Assembly: GCA_963837945.1 (NCBI GenBank)
Contig: CAWIQD010000015.1
Coordinates: 62,001 to 126,000 of the forward strand
DNA: 64,000 nt
Direction: 5' to 3'
Source: CAVUBL01 sp963837945
GTDB lineage: Bacteria; Acidobacteriota; Thermoanaerobaculia; Multivoradales; DATKCC01
The stretch's first letter is position 1. Each line of letters starts with the position of its first letter. The notes beneath the pieces were generated by a model. The model made no database searches. It was not told the DNA's origin and saw nothing but the letters and a program-made list of their open reading frames with translations. The position numbers were made by a program, and so were the translations under genes. Below are positions 25,781 through 33,802 of the stretch, piece by piece.

Positions 25781-26778
25781 ACTGGATCCCCCCCGCATCC
25801 CCTCGATCCCCTTCCCACCCCACGGGGGGGAAGGGGACGCCTCCTCCCGTGGCGTCGTCTTCGGGATCGTTCGTCGTCCCTTGGCTCGTTCTGATGGGCA
25901 CCTTGCTGGCCGTGACCTTCGGGACCGCTCCCCTGGTGCCGGTGGTTTCGGCGCAGCAGGTGCCGAGGGTGCTGGTCTTCGACGAGGCCCTGCAAGGGGC
26001 GAAGGACCGCGAGGTCCGCTGGCCGGTCGGGGTGGCCGCCGCGAGCGACGACGAGATCGCCGTGGCGGACGCCAAGGGCTCCCGGGTGCTCGTCTTCCGC
26101 CGCCAGGGTGTGGGCTGGGAGGCGAGCCAGGTGGTGACCCTGCCGGGGCCTCCGGCGGGCATCGCGTGGGACGGCGGCCGCTACCTGGTCTCCTTGCGCA
26201 GCGGTGGCGGCCTGCTGGCCCTGGAGGGTGCCGACCTGCTGCAACGGGCGATCGCCCTGCCGCCCGACGTGGCGCCGGGGCCGATGGCGCCGGTGCCCTC
26301 GGGCGGAGCGCTGGTCTACGACTTCTCCGGCAAGCGGGTGCTGCGCCTGGGCGCCGACGGCAAGGTCGCGGGCGAGACGGCGGTCGAAGGACCGGTCACC
26401 GGCGTCGCCGCGACGGCGGGCGGCGGGCTGGCGGTCGCCTGCGGCACCGAGGGGGTGATCCGCCGGTACGACGCCACGGGGGCGCTCCAGGCCACCTGGG
26501 AGCTGCCGCCGGACGGCCCGGTGCCGGCCTGGCCCACCGGGCTCGCCGTCGAGCCGGGAGGGGACACGCTGGTCGCCGACCACGCCAACGGACGCATCCT
26601 GGTGCTCGATCCCGGCGGCCGGCTGATCGGCCTGGGGGCCCGGGAGGGCTGGGATCCGGGGCTGCTGCTCTATCCCGCGGGTCTCGCCCGCCTGCCGGGG
26701 GGCGGCCTGGTGGTCGCCGACCAGGGCAACGGCCGGATCCAGCTCTTCCACCGCGTCCAGGAGGGCGGCGGCTCGTGA
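25777..26778 (+). CDS. NHL-repeat beta-propeller protein, signal-anchored
   Basis: A 333-residue protein. The ATG at 25777 overlaps the cytochrome stop (ATGA). The first 35 codons run through a dispersed repeat (25784-25830), so the leader MNWIPPASPRSPSHPTGGKG is odd. A real export helix follows (FVVPWLVLMGTLLAVTFGTAPLVPVVSAQ), and an alternative start at the internal Met of LVLMGTLL cannot be excluded. The mature part has NHL-type blades: VRWPVGVAAASDDEIAVADAKGSRVLVF, GLAVACGTEGVIRRYDATG, WPTGLAVEPGGDTLVADHANGRILVLD and YPAGLARLPGGGLVVADQGNGRIQLF. Beta-propellers accompany OmcS-type cytochromes in Geobacter. Role here inferred from location. Confidence 0.8.
   Translation: MNWIPPASPRSPSHPTGGKGTPPPVASSSGSFVVPWLVLMGTLLAVTFGTAPLVPVVSAQQVPRVLVFDEALQGAKDREVRWPVGVAAASDDEIAVADAKGSRVLVFRRQGVGWEASQVVTLPGPPAGIAWDGGRYLVSLRSGGGLLALEGADLLQRAIALPPDVAPGPMAPVPSGGALVYDFSGKRVLRLGADGKVAGETAVEGPVTGVAATAGGGLAVACGTEGVIRRYDATGALQATWELPPDGPVPAWPTGLAVEPGGDTLVADHANGRILVLDPGGRLIGLGAREGWDPGLLLYPAGLARLPGGGLVVADQGNGRIQLFHRVQEGGGS
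25784..25830 (+). repeat. Dispersed C-rich repeat, copy 2 (inside a gene start)
   Basis: Contains GGATCCCCCCCGCATCCCC, TCGATCCCCTTCCCACCC and CACGGGGGGG. It matches the copy at 30490-30535 at most positions. Here the element overlaps the first codons of the NHL protein and so supplies an extra N-terminal peptide. That suggests insertion at a gene junction. Confidence 0.65.
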
Positions 26779-27851
26779 CCGGTGAGCGGCGCTTGCCCCG
26801 GCGCCTGCAAGGTGCCTGGCACCTTGCGGCGGGCGTGGCTCTGGCGGCGCTGCTGGCCTCGCCGGCGCCCGGCCAGGAGGCCCCGCCGCTGGCGCCTTCC
26901 GCCACCGTGGCGCCGGTCTACGTCCGCCGCCTCGAGATGCCCGTCGCCGGCGACGCCCTCCTCTCGGCCGACTCGGTGACCGCGGACCTGGTGACCGGCG
27001 AGGTCTTCGTCTCGGACGCGCGGACCGACCGGATCGTCATCTTCGACGCCGACGGGGTCTTCCGGCACCAGATCCCGGGCGGCACCGCCTTCTCCGCGCC
27101 GCGCGACGTGGCGGTGGACGCCGACGGCCGCCTGATCGTGCTGGCGAACCGGGAGCGCCGGAGCGCGATCGTGGAGCTCGACTTCGACGGCCGGTTCCTG
27201 CGCGAGATCGAGCTCTCCGGGCTGCCCGAAGACGCCGCGCCGCCCAACCCGGTCTCGCTGGCCCTCTCGCCGGCGGGGGACCGGCTCTACGTCCTCGACG
27301 CCGCCAACCTCCGGCTCTGGATCGCCGCCCGCGCCACCGGCGCCGTCGTCGCTTCGGCCGACCTGGGCCGCGGGGCCGAGACCGAGCGCGAGCGCCGCGA
27401 CCGCTTCCTCGGCCGGGTCGACGTCTACGGTGACCGCGTGATGGTCGCCGTGCCGTCGGAGGGCCAGGTCTGGGTCTTCGACCTCGACGGCGAGCGGCGC
27501 GGCTGGGTGGGGGCCCGGGGCACGTCGCGCTGCGAGCTCGCGGCGCCCAACGCGGCGGCGGTCGACGCGGCCGGCACCGTGGTGATCCTCGACCAGCAGA
27601 AGATGATGATGGAGACCTGGGAAGCGAGCGGCAACCGCTGCACCGGCGAGCACTACGGCATCGGCAACGCCCCAGGGTACCTCTACTTCCCGAGCGACCT
27701 CGCGCTCGACGCCGCCGGCCGGGTCTACGTGACCCAGGGCTTCGAGGGGCGCGTCCAGGTGTACACCGGGCTGGGCGGGGCGGCAGAGAGCGCCGGGACC
27801 CGCGCGGCGCGCGAAGCCTGGAAGCGGCTCACCGCTTCCGACGAGCCCTGA
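26775..27851 (+). CDS. Second NHL-repeat beta-propeller protein, secreted
   Basis: A 358-residue protein. The GTG at 26775 overlaps the previous stop. Signal peptide with cleavage near SPAPGQ. NHL blades: LVTGEVFVSDARTDRIVIFDADGVFRHQIPGG, APRDVAVDADGRLIVLANRERRSAIVELDFDG, GDRLYVLDAANLRLWIA, APNAAAVDAAGTVVILDQQKMMMETWEASG and FPSDLALDAAGRVYVTQGFEGRVQVY. Last gene of the apparent cytochrome operon and convergent with the CAAX protease gene, whose stop is immediately adjacent. Paired with the preceding propeller, it may bind or process the exported cytochrome (inference from locus). Confidence 0.82.
   Translation: MTGERRLPRRLQGAWHLAAGVALAALLASPAPGQEAPPLAPSATVAPVYVRRLEMPVAGDALLSADSVTADLVTGEVFVSDARTDRIVIFDADGVFRHQIPGGTAFSAPRDVAVDADGRLIVLANRERRSAIVELDFDGRFLREIELSGLPEDAAPPNPVSLALSPAGDRLYVLDAANLRLWIAARATGAVVASADLGRGAETERERRDRFLGRVDVYGDRVMVAVPSEGQVWVFDLDGERRGWVGARGTSRCELAAPNAAAVDAAGTVVILDQQKMMMETWEASGNRCTGEHYGIGNAPGYLYFPSDLALDAAGRVYVTQGFEGRVQVYTGLGGAAESAGTRAAREAWKRLTASDEP
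26808..26826. repeat. 19-bp palindrome within the signal-peptide codons
   Basis: CAAGGTGCCTGGCACCTTG is a perfect inverted repeat (9-bp arms, 1-bp centre) inside the signal-peptide region of the second NHL gene. A near-identical core (GGTGCCTGGCACC) recurs widely as a small palindrome in environmental bacterial genomes in my experience. Here it falls in a tolerant hydrophobic leader. Confidence 0.5.
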
Positions 27852-28841
27852 TCAGCGAGCCCCACGGCCCGCCGACCCGGCGGCCCGCCGCCTCCGCGCC
27901 TCGGCCCGGGCCAGGAGCGCCGCGACCACCGCGAGCAGGACCAGCGGCGCGATCCCGTCGATCAGGTGGCGGCCGCCCCAGAGGGCGGTCGAGGCGCGCG
28001 GGTCGACCTGCAGCAGCCGCCGGTGGAGCCCGCCGGCCGTCACCCATCCCGCGTGAAGGCCCATCGACGCGACCAGCGTCCGGTGGCGGACGAAGACCAG
28101 GCAGAGGATCGTGCCCGCGAGGGCGAGCGCCGTGAAGACCGCCGGATCGAGGTTCCCCGGCAGGGCGGCGAGGCTCCGCCAGGCGACGGCCAGCCCGGAG
28201 GCGGCGCCGACCTCCGCCCCGCGCGGCCAGGCGTCGGCCGGCAGGCGCTGGAAGTGGACCAGGGCGAAGATCAGGGCAGCCGCGGCGACCGCCCAGGGCA
28301 GGGCCAGGGAGCGCCTCGCGAGCTGGAACACGACCCCGCGGAAGACCAGCTCCTCGAAGAAGGCGACGAGGGCCGCCGAGACGAGGGCGACGGCGAGGAT
28401 CGCGGCCGCGGCGCCCGCCCCGTCCGGGCCCTTCACCGAAGCCACGCCGCCCGCGAGCTGGCCGGCGGCGATCAGGGCGACCATGCCGGCGCCGGCCGCG
28501 AACCAGGCCGCCGCCGCGCGCCAGGCGGCCCGGCCCCCGACCAGCCCCAGGGCCCGGCGTCCCGTGAGGCCGGTGCGCCGGCAGAGCCAGGGCAAGCCGA
28601 CGACCACGAAGAGCCAGCGCAGCCGGTCGAAGTAGCGCGGGAAGTCCTTGTCGGCGAGGTAACCGGCGAGGCCGCCCGGAGCGCGGGCCGCCCACAGCTG
28701 GACGGCGCGGAAGACCGCGGGCGCGGCGAGGGAGGCGGCGAGGAGCGAGCCGGCCCAGAGTGCCGCGAGCAGCCAGAGCCCCCGCCGGTCGCCGGCCCGG
28801 CCGGCCGCTTCCCCCCGGCCCTCTCGCCTCCGCGTCTCCAT
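27852..28841 (-). CDS. CPBP family intramembrane metalloprotease (CAAX-protease-like)
   Basis: A 329-residue polytopic protein using the ATG at 28841; an in-frame start at 28919 would add a Pro/Arg-rich leader. It has about eight hydrophobic helices. CPBP/Abi motifs: EELVFRG in FFEELVFRGVVFQLAR (motif 1, EExxxR), FALVHFQ (motif 2, FxxxH) and MGLHAGWV (motif 3, where the usual HxxxN/D Asn position reads Val/Thr). The family cleaves membrane substrates or processes bacteriocins. Target unknown. The gene stands alone, convergent with the cytochrome operon. Confidence 0.85.
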   Translation of the reverse strand: METRRREGRGEAAGRAGDRRGLWLLAALWAGSLLAASLAAPAVFRAVQLWAARAPGGLAGYLADKDFPRYFDRLRWLFVVVGLPWLCRRTGLTGRRALGLVGGRAAWRAAAAWFAAGAGMVALIAAGQLAGGVASVKGPDGAGAAAAILAVALVSAALVAFFEELVFRGVVFQLARRSLALPWAVAAAALIFALVHFQRLPADAWPRGAEVGAASGLAVAWRSLAALPGNLDPAVFTALALAGTILCLVFVRHRTLVASMGLHAGWVTAGGLHRRLLQVDPRASTALWGGRHLIDGIAPLVLLAVVAALLARAEARRRRAAGSAGRGAR

Positions 28842-28893
28842 CGGCGGCCCGAGGATAGCCCGGATCGCTCCTGCCCTCGAAGGTGGCCGGCGC

Positions 28894-28933
28894 CCACCCT
28901 CCGGCGGCCGAAAGACCACCCGCCGGAGGGTGG
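28894..28933. repeat. Perfect 13-bp inverted repeat with 14-nt loop
   Basis: CCACCCTCCGGCG (28894-28906) pairs with CGCCGGAGGGTGG (28921-28933). It lies just upstream of the CPBP protease start on the minus strand. No T-run follows on either strand, so it is more likely an operator, a leader hairpin or a REP-like element than a terminator. Confidence 0.6.
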
Positions 28934-29514
28934 AGCCGCGGAGCGTGCGAGCCGATGATGGAAGCAGTTCCCAAGCAGTCGTCCGGGGGAGGCACGGAGT
29001 GTTCCGATCGGTCGCGAGCCACGTCTCGACAGTTCACCCGTCCGGCGCCAGCCGCCGGACACCGCTCGCGCTCCGTGCCTCGCATTCCTCGTTGCTTTCG
29101 GGCTACGAAGGGCGCTCCGGCGCCTCTTCCAGGGAGCCGCGGGCGCCCTCCAGCGAACCGTGGTGCTCCCCGGATTCGAACACCATCTGGAGGACCGGAC
29201 CGGCGCACGGACGGGTGCCCGGCCGGCTCACGCCTCGACCCATCCCTCGACCTCCACAGGTCCCGCAGTCTCATCCCGCCCCGGCGGGGATCTCCGACTG
29301 ACCCGGTCTGTCCGGGCTCAGCGCTCCGTCCTCGAGATCCCCGCCGGAACTTCCTCGCAGGTGGCAGGGCGCTCGGCCACCCCGGCACCGCGTCCTCCGG
29401 CATCCGGACCTCGGGGCCCAAGGGCTCCTTGGATCCAGGCTCCGCACGGTACGATGACGCCATGTCGGAACCGCCGCCCACCCCCCGCCGGCGCCCCGCC
29501 GAGGTGATCTCCCG
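28934..29514. other. 581-bp intergenic region without recognisable gene
   Basis: Open frames cross this region on both strands, but none gives protein-like sequence or a recognisable domain. A GGATTCGAAC stretch near 29170 resembles a tRNA T-loop, but no tRNA folds around it. It must hold the promoter of the phosphofructokinase gene; no clear -35/-10 pair was identified. Confidence 0.4.
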
Positions 29515-30486
29515 GTGAAGCGGATCGGCGTCCTCACCAGCGGCGGAGACGCCCCCGGGATGAACGCCGCCATCCGCGCCGTCGTGCGCAGCGCGATCGC
29601 CCGCGGCTGGAGCGCTCACGGGGTGCGCCGCGGATTCGCCGGGCTCATGGCCGGCGACCTCTCGGAGCTCGGCGCCCGGGACGTGGGCGGCATCATCCAG
29701 CAGGGCGGCACGGTCCTGGGCAGCTCCCGGACCGGCGAGTTCAAGACGCAGGAGGGGCAGCAGCGGGCGCTGGGCCAGCTCGCCCGAGCCGGGATCGACG
29801 GCCTGGTGGTGATCGGCGGCAACGGCTCGCAGACCGGCGCCCGCGCGCTCTCCGGGCACGGCTTTCCCGTCGTCGGGATCGCCTCGACCATCGACAACGA
29901 CATCTACGGCGCCGACATCACCCTGGGCGTCGACACCGCGCTCAACGTCGCCCTCGAGGCGATCGACCGGCTGAAGGTCACCGCCTCGGCCCATCAGCGC
30001 GCCTTCCTGGTGGAGGTGATGGGGCGCGACTCGGGCTACCTGGCCCTGATGTCGGGGATCGCGGGTGGTGCCGAGTCGATCGTGCTCCCGGAGCGGCCGT
30101 GCGACCCCGAGGACGTCGCCCGCGACCTGCGCTCCGCCTACGACCGGGGCAAGCCCCACGGCCTGGTGGTGGTGGCCGAAGGCGCGCGCTACAACGCGAC
30201 GGCGCTCGCCGAATACTTCCAGGCCCACCGTGGGCGGCTCGGCTTCGAGCTGCGTCTGACCATCCTCGGCCACGTTCAGCGCGGCGGCGCCCCCGGGGTC
30301 TTCGACCGGCTCCTCGGCACCCGGCTCGGGGCGGCCGCGATCGAGCGGCTCGCCCGCGGCGAGGGCGGCGTGCTGGTGGGCCTCCAGGGCCGCGACGTCC
30401 TCGCCACCCCCCTCGTCGAGGTCGCGGGCCGGAGGAAGGAGCTCGACCTCGGCCTCCTCGATCTCGCCGCGGCGATGGCGATCTGA
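29515..30486 (+). CDS. pfkA: 6-phosphofructokinase (ATP-type)
   Basis: A 323-residue protein starting at GTG 29515. It phosphorylates fructose 6-phosphate to fructose 1,6-bisphosphate. Motifs: GVLTSGGDAPGMNAAIR (phosphate-binding loop), IGGNGSQTGA (nucleotide loop), ASTIDNDI (catalytic TIDND), MGRDSGYLA (substrate) and LGHVQRGGAP. PPi-dependent enzymes carry D and K at two diagnostic positions (GGDD and PKTIDND). Here these are G and S, which favours ATP. In the nucleotide loop the usual GGDGS reads GGNGS, a substitution at a Mg-binding Asp. Length is normal for bacterial PfkA. Confidence 0.93.
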   Translation: MKRIGVLTSGGDAPGMNAAIRAVVRSAIARGWSAHGVRRGFAGLMAGDLSELGARDVGGIIQQGGTVLGSSRTGEFKTQEGQQRALGQLARAGIDGLVVIGGNGSQTGARALSGHGFPVVGIASTIDNDIYGADITLGVDTALNVALEAIDRLKVTASAHQRAFLVEVMGRDSGYLALMSGIAGGAESIVLPERPCDPEDVARDLRSAYDRGKPHGLVVVAEGARYNATALAEYFQAHRGRLGFELRLTILGHVQRGGAPGVFDRLLGTRLGAAAIERLARGEGGVLVGLQGRDVLATPLVEVAGRRKELDLGLLDLAAAMAI

Positions 30487-30489
30487 CCA

Positions 30490-30535
30490 GATCCCCCCCG
30501 CAACCCCTCGATCCCCTTGCCATCCCAGTGGGGGA
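30490..30535 (+). repeat. Dispersed C-rich repeat, copy 3
   Basis: Starts four bases after the pfkA stop. It contains AGATCCCCCCCGCAACCCC, TCGATCCCCTTGCCATCC and CAGTGGGGGA, matching 25784-25830 with few changes. It sits between the convergent pfkA and GT2-fusion genes. Confidence 0.65.
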
Positions 30536-30563
30536 CGCCGCCGCCCGGTCGGCCAGGTCCGGG

Positions 30564-32783
30564 TCAGTCCGGCGCTCGCTGCTTTTGCCAGAGGCGCCAG
30601 CCGTTCCAGGTCTCGGTCTGGCGGAAGGCCCGCGCGAGGGCCTCGCGGAGGTCCGGCGGCAGGGCCTCGGGCTCGCGCGTGATCACCCAGCGCACGGCCG
30701 GGCGCTCGAGGTCGCGCCGGACCTCGGCGAGCGCGGCCGGATCGAGGGCGTTGCGCTCGCCGGTGTAGAGGAAGCGGGTCGCCGGGCGCAACCCCTCGAC
30801 GACGTACCACCCGGGCCCCCAGCCGAGGACCACCAGCGATCGGCCGCCCGCGGACGAGAGGCCCGCCCAGGGCGGCGGCGGCGCGGGCACGCGGGCGCCG
30901 ATCCGCCGCCCCTCGCAGCACGGGTAGAGGACGGTCGGGCTCCGGCGGTTCTCGAGGATCTTGTACGCCGCCGCGGCGAGGGCGAGGCCGGCGAGGGCGG
31001 CGACCCCGAGGCCGCGCAGGCGGCGGCGGTCGAGGCTCGCCGCCGCGACGGCCACGACCGCGATCAGGAGATGCACGTGCGCGCGCAGGTGGGTGACGTC
31101 CGGGCGCTCCCAGAGGAACTGCGGCAGATAGGCGACGCCGACCAGGGCCGCCGCCGCGACCGGGAGCCGGACTCCGCGGCCACGTCGCCGGCGGACGGCC
31201 TCGCCGGCCAGGAGGCCGGCGTAGACGAGCGGCGGCAGGACGGCGAGCAGCGGGAAGAGGGCGATCGCGAGCGACCGGGGCGAGTCGGGCGGCTGGAGGC
31301 GCAGGTGCCAGCCGGGATGGGTGGGAGCGCCCAGGCGCGCGACCAGGAAGGCGAGGCGATGACCGACGTGGGCCAGGAGCCCGGCGGTCTCGCCGCGCAG
31401 CGCGGCCAGGACCAACCAGGGCACGAAGCCGGCGAGCGCCGCCGGGGCGGCCCGGGTGAGGAGCTCGCGCGGCCGGCGCCGGAGCGCGACCACGATCACC
31501 GCCAGGACGGCCGCCAGGACCGCCGAGTCCTCGCGCCAGTCGGCGAGCCAGCCCGCCAGGGTGGCGATCGCGATCAGCTTGCCCGCCGCCGGCCGGACGG
31601 CCGGTGCGTCCCGGCTCCAGGCGATCGCGACGTCGAGCGCGAGGGCGAAGACCAGCGCCGAGGCGGCGGTGGCGAAGGTCGCGGCGCACGAGAGGGCGAT
31701 CGCGGCCGCCGCCGCCCAGGCGACGGCCGGGGACCCCAGGCGGCGCACGGAGGCGAAGAGCAGCGCGACCGCCAGGCCGCCGAGCAGCGCGCCGGCCAGG
31801 CGCAGCACGTCGAGGCCGGGGCCGGACAGGCGCAGGGCGAGCCCGAAGTAGGCGTACTGGCCGGCCGGGTAGAGCAGGTGGAAGAGGCGGTGGAGGTCGC
31901 CGCCCTCGGCCCAGGCCCGCGACAGCAGGTAGCGGAAGCCCTCGTCGCCCAGGTCGAGCGCCTGGCCGCGGCCCTCGAGGAAGATCACCGCGGTCGCGAG
32001 CGGGACGAGGAGGGCCGCACCGGCCCCCACCCGCAGCGGCGAGACCCGGGGCGGCGGGTCTCCGCCGTCGGCGCCCGGCGCGCGGCCCCGCCAGCGAAGG
32101 GCGAAGCGGACGGCCGCCAAGCCTGCCTCGAGCCGCCTCCTGCCGGAGTAGGCCGAGCGCCCCCGGGGCCGCCGCTCCCGGACCACGGGAAGCGCCGAGA
32201 CCGGCAGCCCGGCGAGCCCGATCATCGCCACCACCCAGGGCTCCGGGTCGTGCCAGGCGACCAGGCGGTCGACCAGCCGGCGGCTGGCCACGAAGCACAT
32301 GCCGGCGCCGCGCGGCAGGCCGCACAGCCGGGCGAGGAGCGCCTTGAACAGGCGCGAGGTCGCCATCCGGCGCTTCTCCTGGTAGCTCCCGACCCGCGCC
32401 GCGAACACCGCGTCGTAGCCCTCGGCCGCCCGCTCGAGGAGGCGGGGGATCGCCTCCGGCGGGTCCTGGAGGTCGCCGTCCAGGACCGCCACCCAGCGCC
32501 CCCGCGCGGCCGCGAGACCGGCGAGGACCGCCCGGTGCTGGCCGGCGTTGGCCGGCAGCGGCAGCGGGCGCACCGCGGGGTCCTCCGCCGCCAGGCGCGC
32601 GGCGGCCGCGGCGCCGCCGTCCGGCGAGGCGTCGTCGACCGCCACCAGCTCGTAGCTCCAGCCCCGCTCGGCGGCCACGACGCGCAGCCGGCGGGCGAGC
32701 TCCGGCAGGGCCCAGGCGGTCCGGAAGACCGGCACCACGACGCTCAGGAAGGGGGTCTCCGCCGTGGCTTCCGGCGCGCTCAC
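30564..32783 (-). CDS. GT2 polyprenyl-phosphate glycosyltransferase fused to a polytopic GT-C-like domain
   Basis: A 739-residue protein. The GTG at 32783 overlaps the stop of the upstream gene (GTGA) and removes an implausible Arg-rich leader. Residues about 10-245 are a GT2 domain of the DPM1/GtrB kind: LSVVVPVFRTAWALPEL, ELVAVDDASPDGG, VAVLDGDLQDPPEAIPRLL and KALLARLCGLPRGAGMCF. From about residue 280 come ten or more membrane helices starting with GT-C-like DLGDEGFRYLLSRAW, ending with a soluble tail (ARAFRQTETWNGWRLWQKQRAPD). The GT2 half likely makes a polyprenyl-P-sugar and the GT-C half transfers it on the outer face, an unusual union in one chain. Last gene of the minus-strand operon. 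Confidence 0.82.
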   Translation of the reverse strand: MSAPEATAETPFLSVVVPVFRTAWALPELARRLRVVAAERGWSYELVAVDDASPDGGAAAAARLAAEDPAVRPLPLPANAGQHRAVLAGLAAARGRWVAVLDGDLQDPPEAIPRLLERAAEGYDAVFAARVGSYQEKRRMATSRLFKALLARLCGLPRGAGMCFVASRRLVDRLVAWHDPEPWVVAMIGLAGLPVSALPVVRERRPRGRSAYSGRRRLEAGLAAVRFALRWRGRAPGADGGDPPPRVSPLRVGAGAALLVPLATAVIFLEGRGQALDLGDEGFRYLLSRAWAEGGDLHRLFHLLYPAGQYAYFGLALRLSGPGLDVLRLAGALLGGLAVALLFASVRRLGSPAVAWAAAAAIALSCAATFATAASALVFALALDVAIAWSRDAPAVRPAAGKLIAIATLAGWLADWREDSAVLAAVLAVIVVALRRRPRELLTRAAPAALAGFVPWLVLAALRGETAGLLAHVGHRLAFLVARLGAPTHPGWHLRLQPPDSPRSLAIALFPLLAVLPPLVYAGLLAGEAVRRRRGRGVRLPVAAAALVGVAYLPQFLWERPDVTHLRAHVHLLIAVVAVAAASLDRRRLRGLGVAALAGLALAAAAYKILENRRSPTVLYPCCEGRRIGARVPAPPPPWAGLSSAGGRSLVVLGWGPGWYVVEGLRPATRFLYTGERNALDPAALAEVRRDLERPAVRWVITREPEALPPDLREALARAFRQTETWNGWRLWQKQRAPD

Positions 32784-33802
32784 CGGCGCTCGCCCTCGCG
32801 GAGCCATGCCTCGCCGCCGGCGCGCAGGCCCTCGCGCAGCCAGTCGACGGTCACCGCCAGCCCCTCGGCGAGGGAGTGGCGCGGGCGCCAGCCCAGGAGC
32901 TCGGCGGCACGGGAGACGTCCGCCCGCCAGTGCTCCGCGTCGGTCCCGTGGCGCGGGTAGGCGCCGGGACGGGTGACGATCGCGCGGCCCACGGCGCGCT
33001 CCACCGCGCGCACCACCTCGTCGTTCGCGACCTCGCGGCCGGTGCCGACGTTGATCGCCCGGCCGCAGACGCCGGGCGCCGTCGCCGCCCGCAGGCAGGC
33101 CTCGGCGACGTCGTCCACGAACACCAGGTCGCGGCGCGGCCCGCGGTGGACGTCCGGCGCCGTCAGGGCCAGCTCCTCGCCGGCCAGGGCCGCCCGGATC
33201 GCCCGCGGCACCAGGCGGTGGAGGGGCTCCCACGGCCCGTAGACCGAGAACACCCGAAGCTCGACCACGGGGAGACCGCCGGCGCGCGCCGCGCCGAGGG
33301 CGAGGACGGAGGTCGCCGCCCGGAGCGCGCCGCGGAGCGAGGCCGGCCGCAAGGGATCGTCCTCGCGGTGCGCCGCCTCGCCCGGCCCGTAGGCGAGCGA
33401 CGAGCCGACGACCACCAGCCGCTCGAGCGGCGCCTCGGCCAGCGCGTCGACGAGGTGGGCGAGCGCCAGGACGTCGTCGAGCACCCGCTCGGCGAGCGTG
33501 CCGTCGCGGTAGGCCGGGTGAGCGGCCGCGTGGAACACGAAGCGGGGCCGGACCTCCCGGACCAGTCGCCGGACGGCGCTCGCGTCCCGGAGGTCGACCG
33601 GGTGCACGCGGGCGGCGCTCTCCAGGGCGGCGAGGCGCCAGGATCTGCCGCCGGGCCGGACGGTGCCGTGGACCTCGGGCGCCGCCGCCCCGGGCGACGA
33701 GGCCCCTGAGCCGGCCAGGACCCGGCACAGGTTGACCCCGACGAAGCCTCCGGCGCCGGTCACCAGACAGGGGGCGCCGGGCGCCGGGGCCGGTGGGGTC
33801 AC
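32780..33802 (-). CDS. NAD-dependent epimerase/dehydratase-like SDR with altered active site
   Basis: A 340-residue extended SDR. The GTG at 33802 overlaps the previous stop. The Rossmann NAD motif GAGGFVG is intact (PCLVTGAGGFVGVNLCRVL), as are the downstream elements FHAAAHPAY, VVVGSSLAYGPGE, RVFSVYGPWEPLHRLVPR, RDLVFVDDVAEACLRAA, INVGTGREV and LGWRPRHSLAEGL. In the position of the catalytic YxxxK, within PASLRGALRAATS, the Tyr and Lys both appear replaced by Arg. It may use an unorthodox mechanism or act as a non-catalytic NAD-sugar binder. Located among sugar/lipid-modifying genes, it probably acts on a nucleotide-linked sugar. Confidence 0.8.
   Translation of the reverse strand: MTPPAPAPGAPCLVTGAGGFVGVNLCRVLAGSGASSPGAAAPEVHGTVRPGGRSWRLAALESAARVHPVDLRDASAVRRLVREVRPRFVFHAAAHPAYRDGTLAERVLDDVLALAHLVDALAEAPLERLVVVGSSLAYGPGEAAHREDDPLRPASLRGALRAATSVLALGAARAGGLPVVELRVFSVYGPWEPLHRLVPRAIRAALAGEELALTAPDVHRGPRRDLVFVDDVAEACLRAATAPGVCGRAINVGTGREVANDEVVRAVERAVGRAIVTRPGAYPRHGTDAEHWRADVSRAAELLGWRPRHSLAEGLAVTVDWLREGLRAGGEAWLREGERR

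Noticed and set aside
29160..29200. Possible tRNA because of a GGATTCGAAC T-loop-like stretch
   Set aside because: The neighbouring bases do not form a 5-bp T-stem, and no acceptor or anticodon arm is found on either strand.
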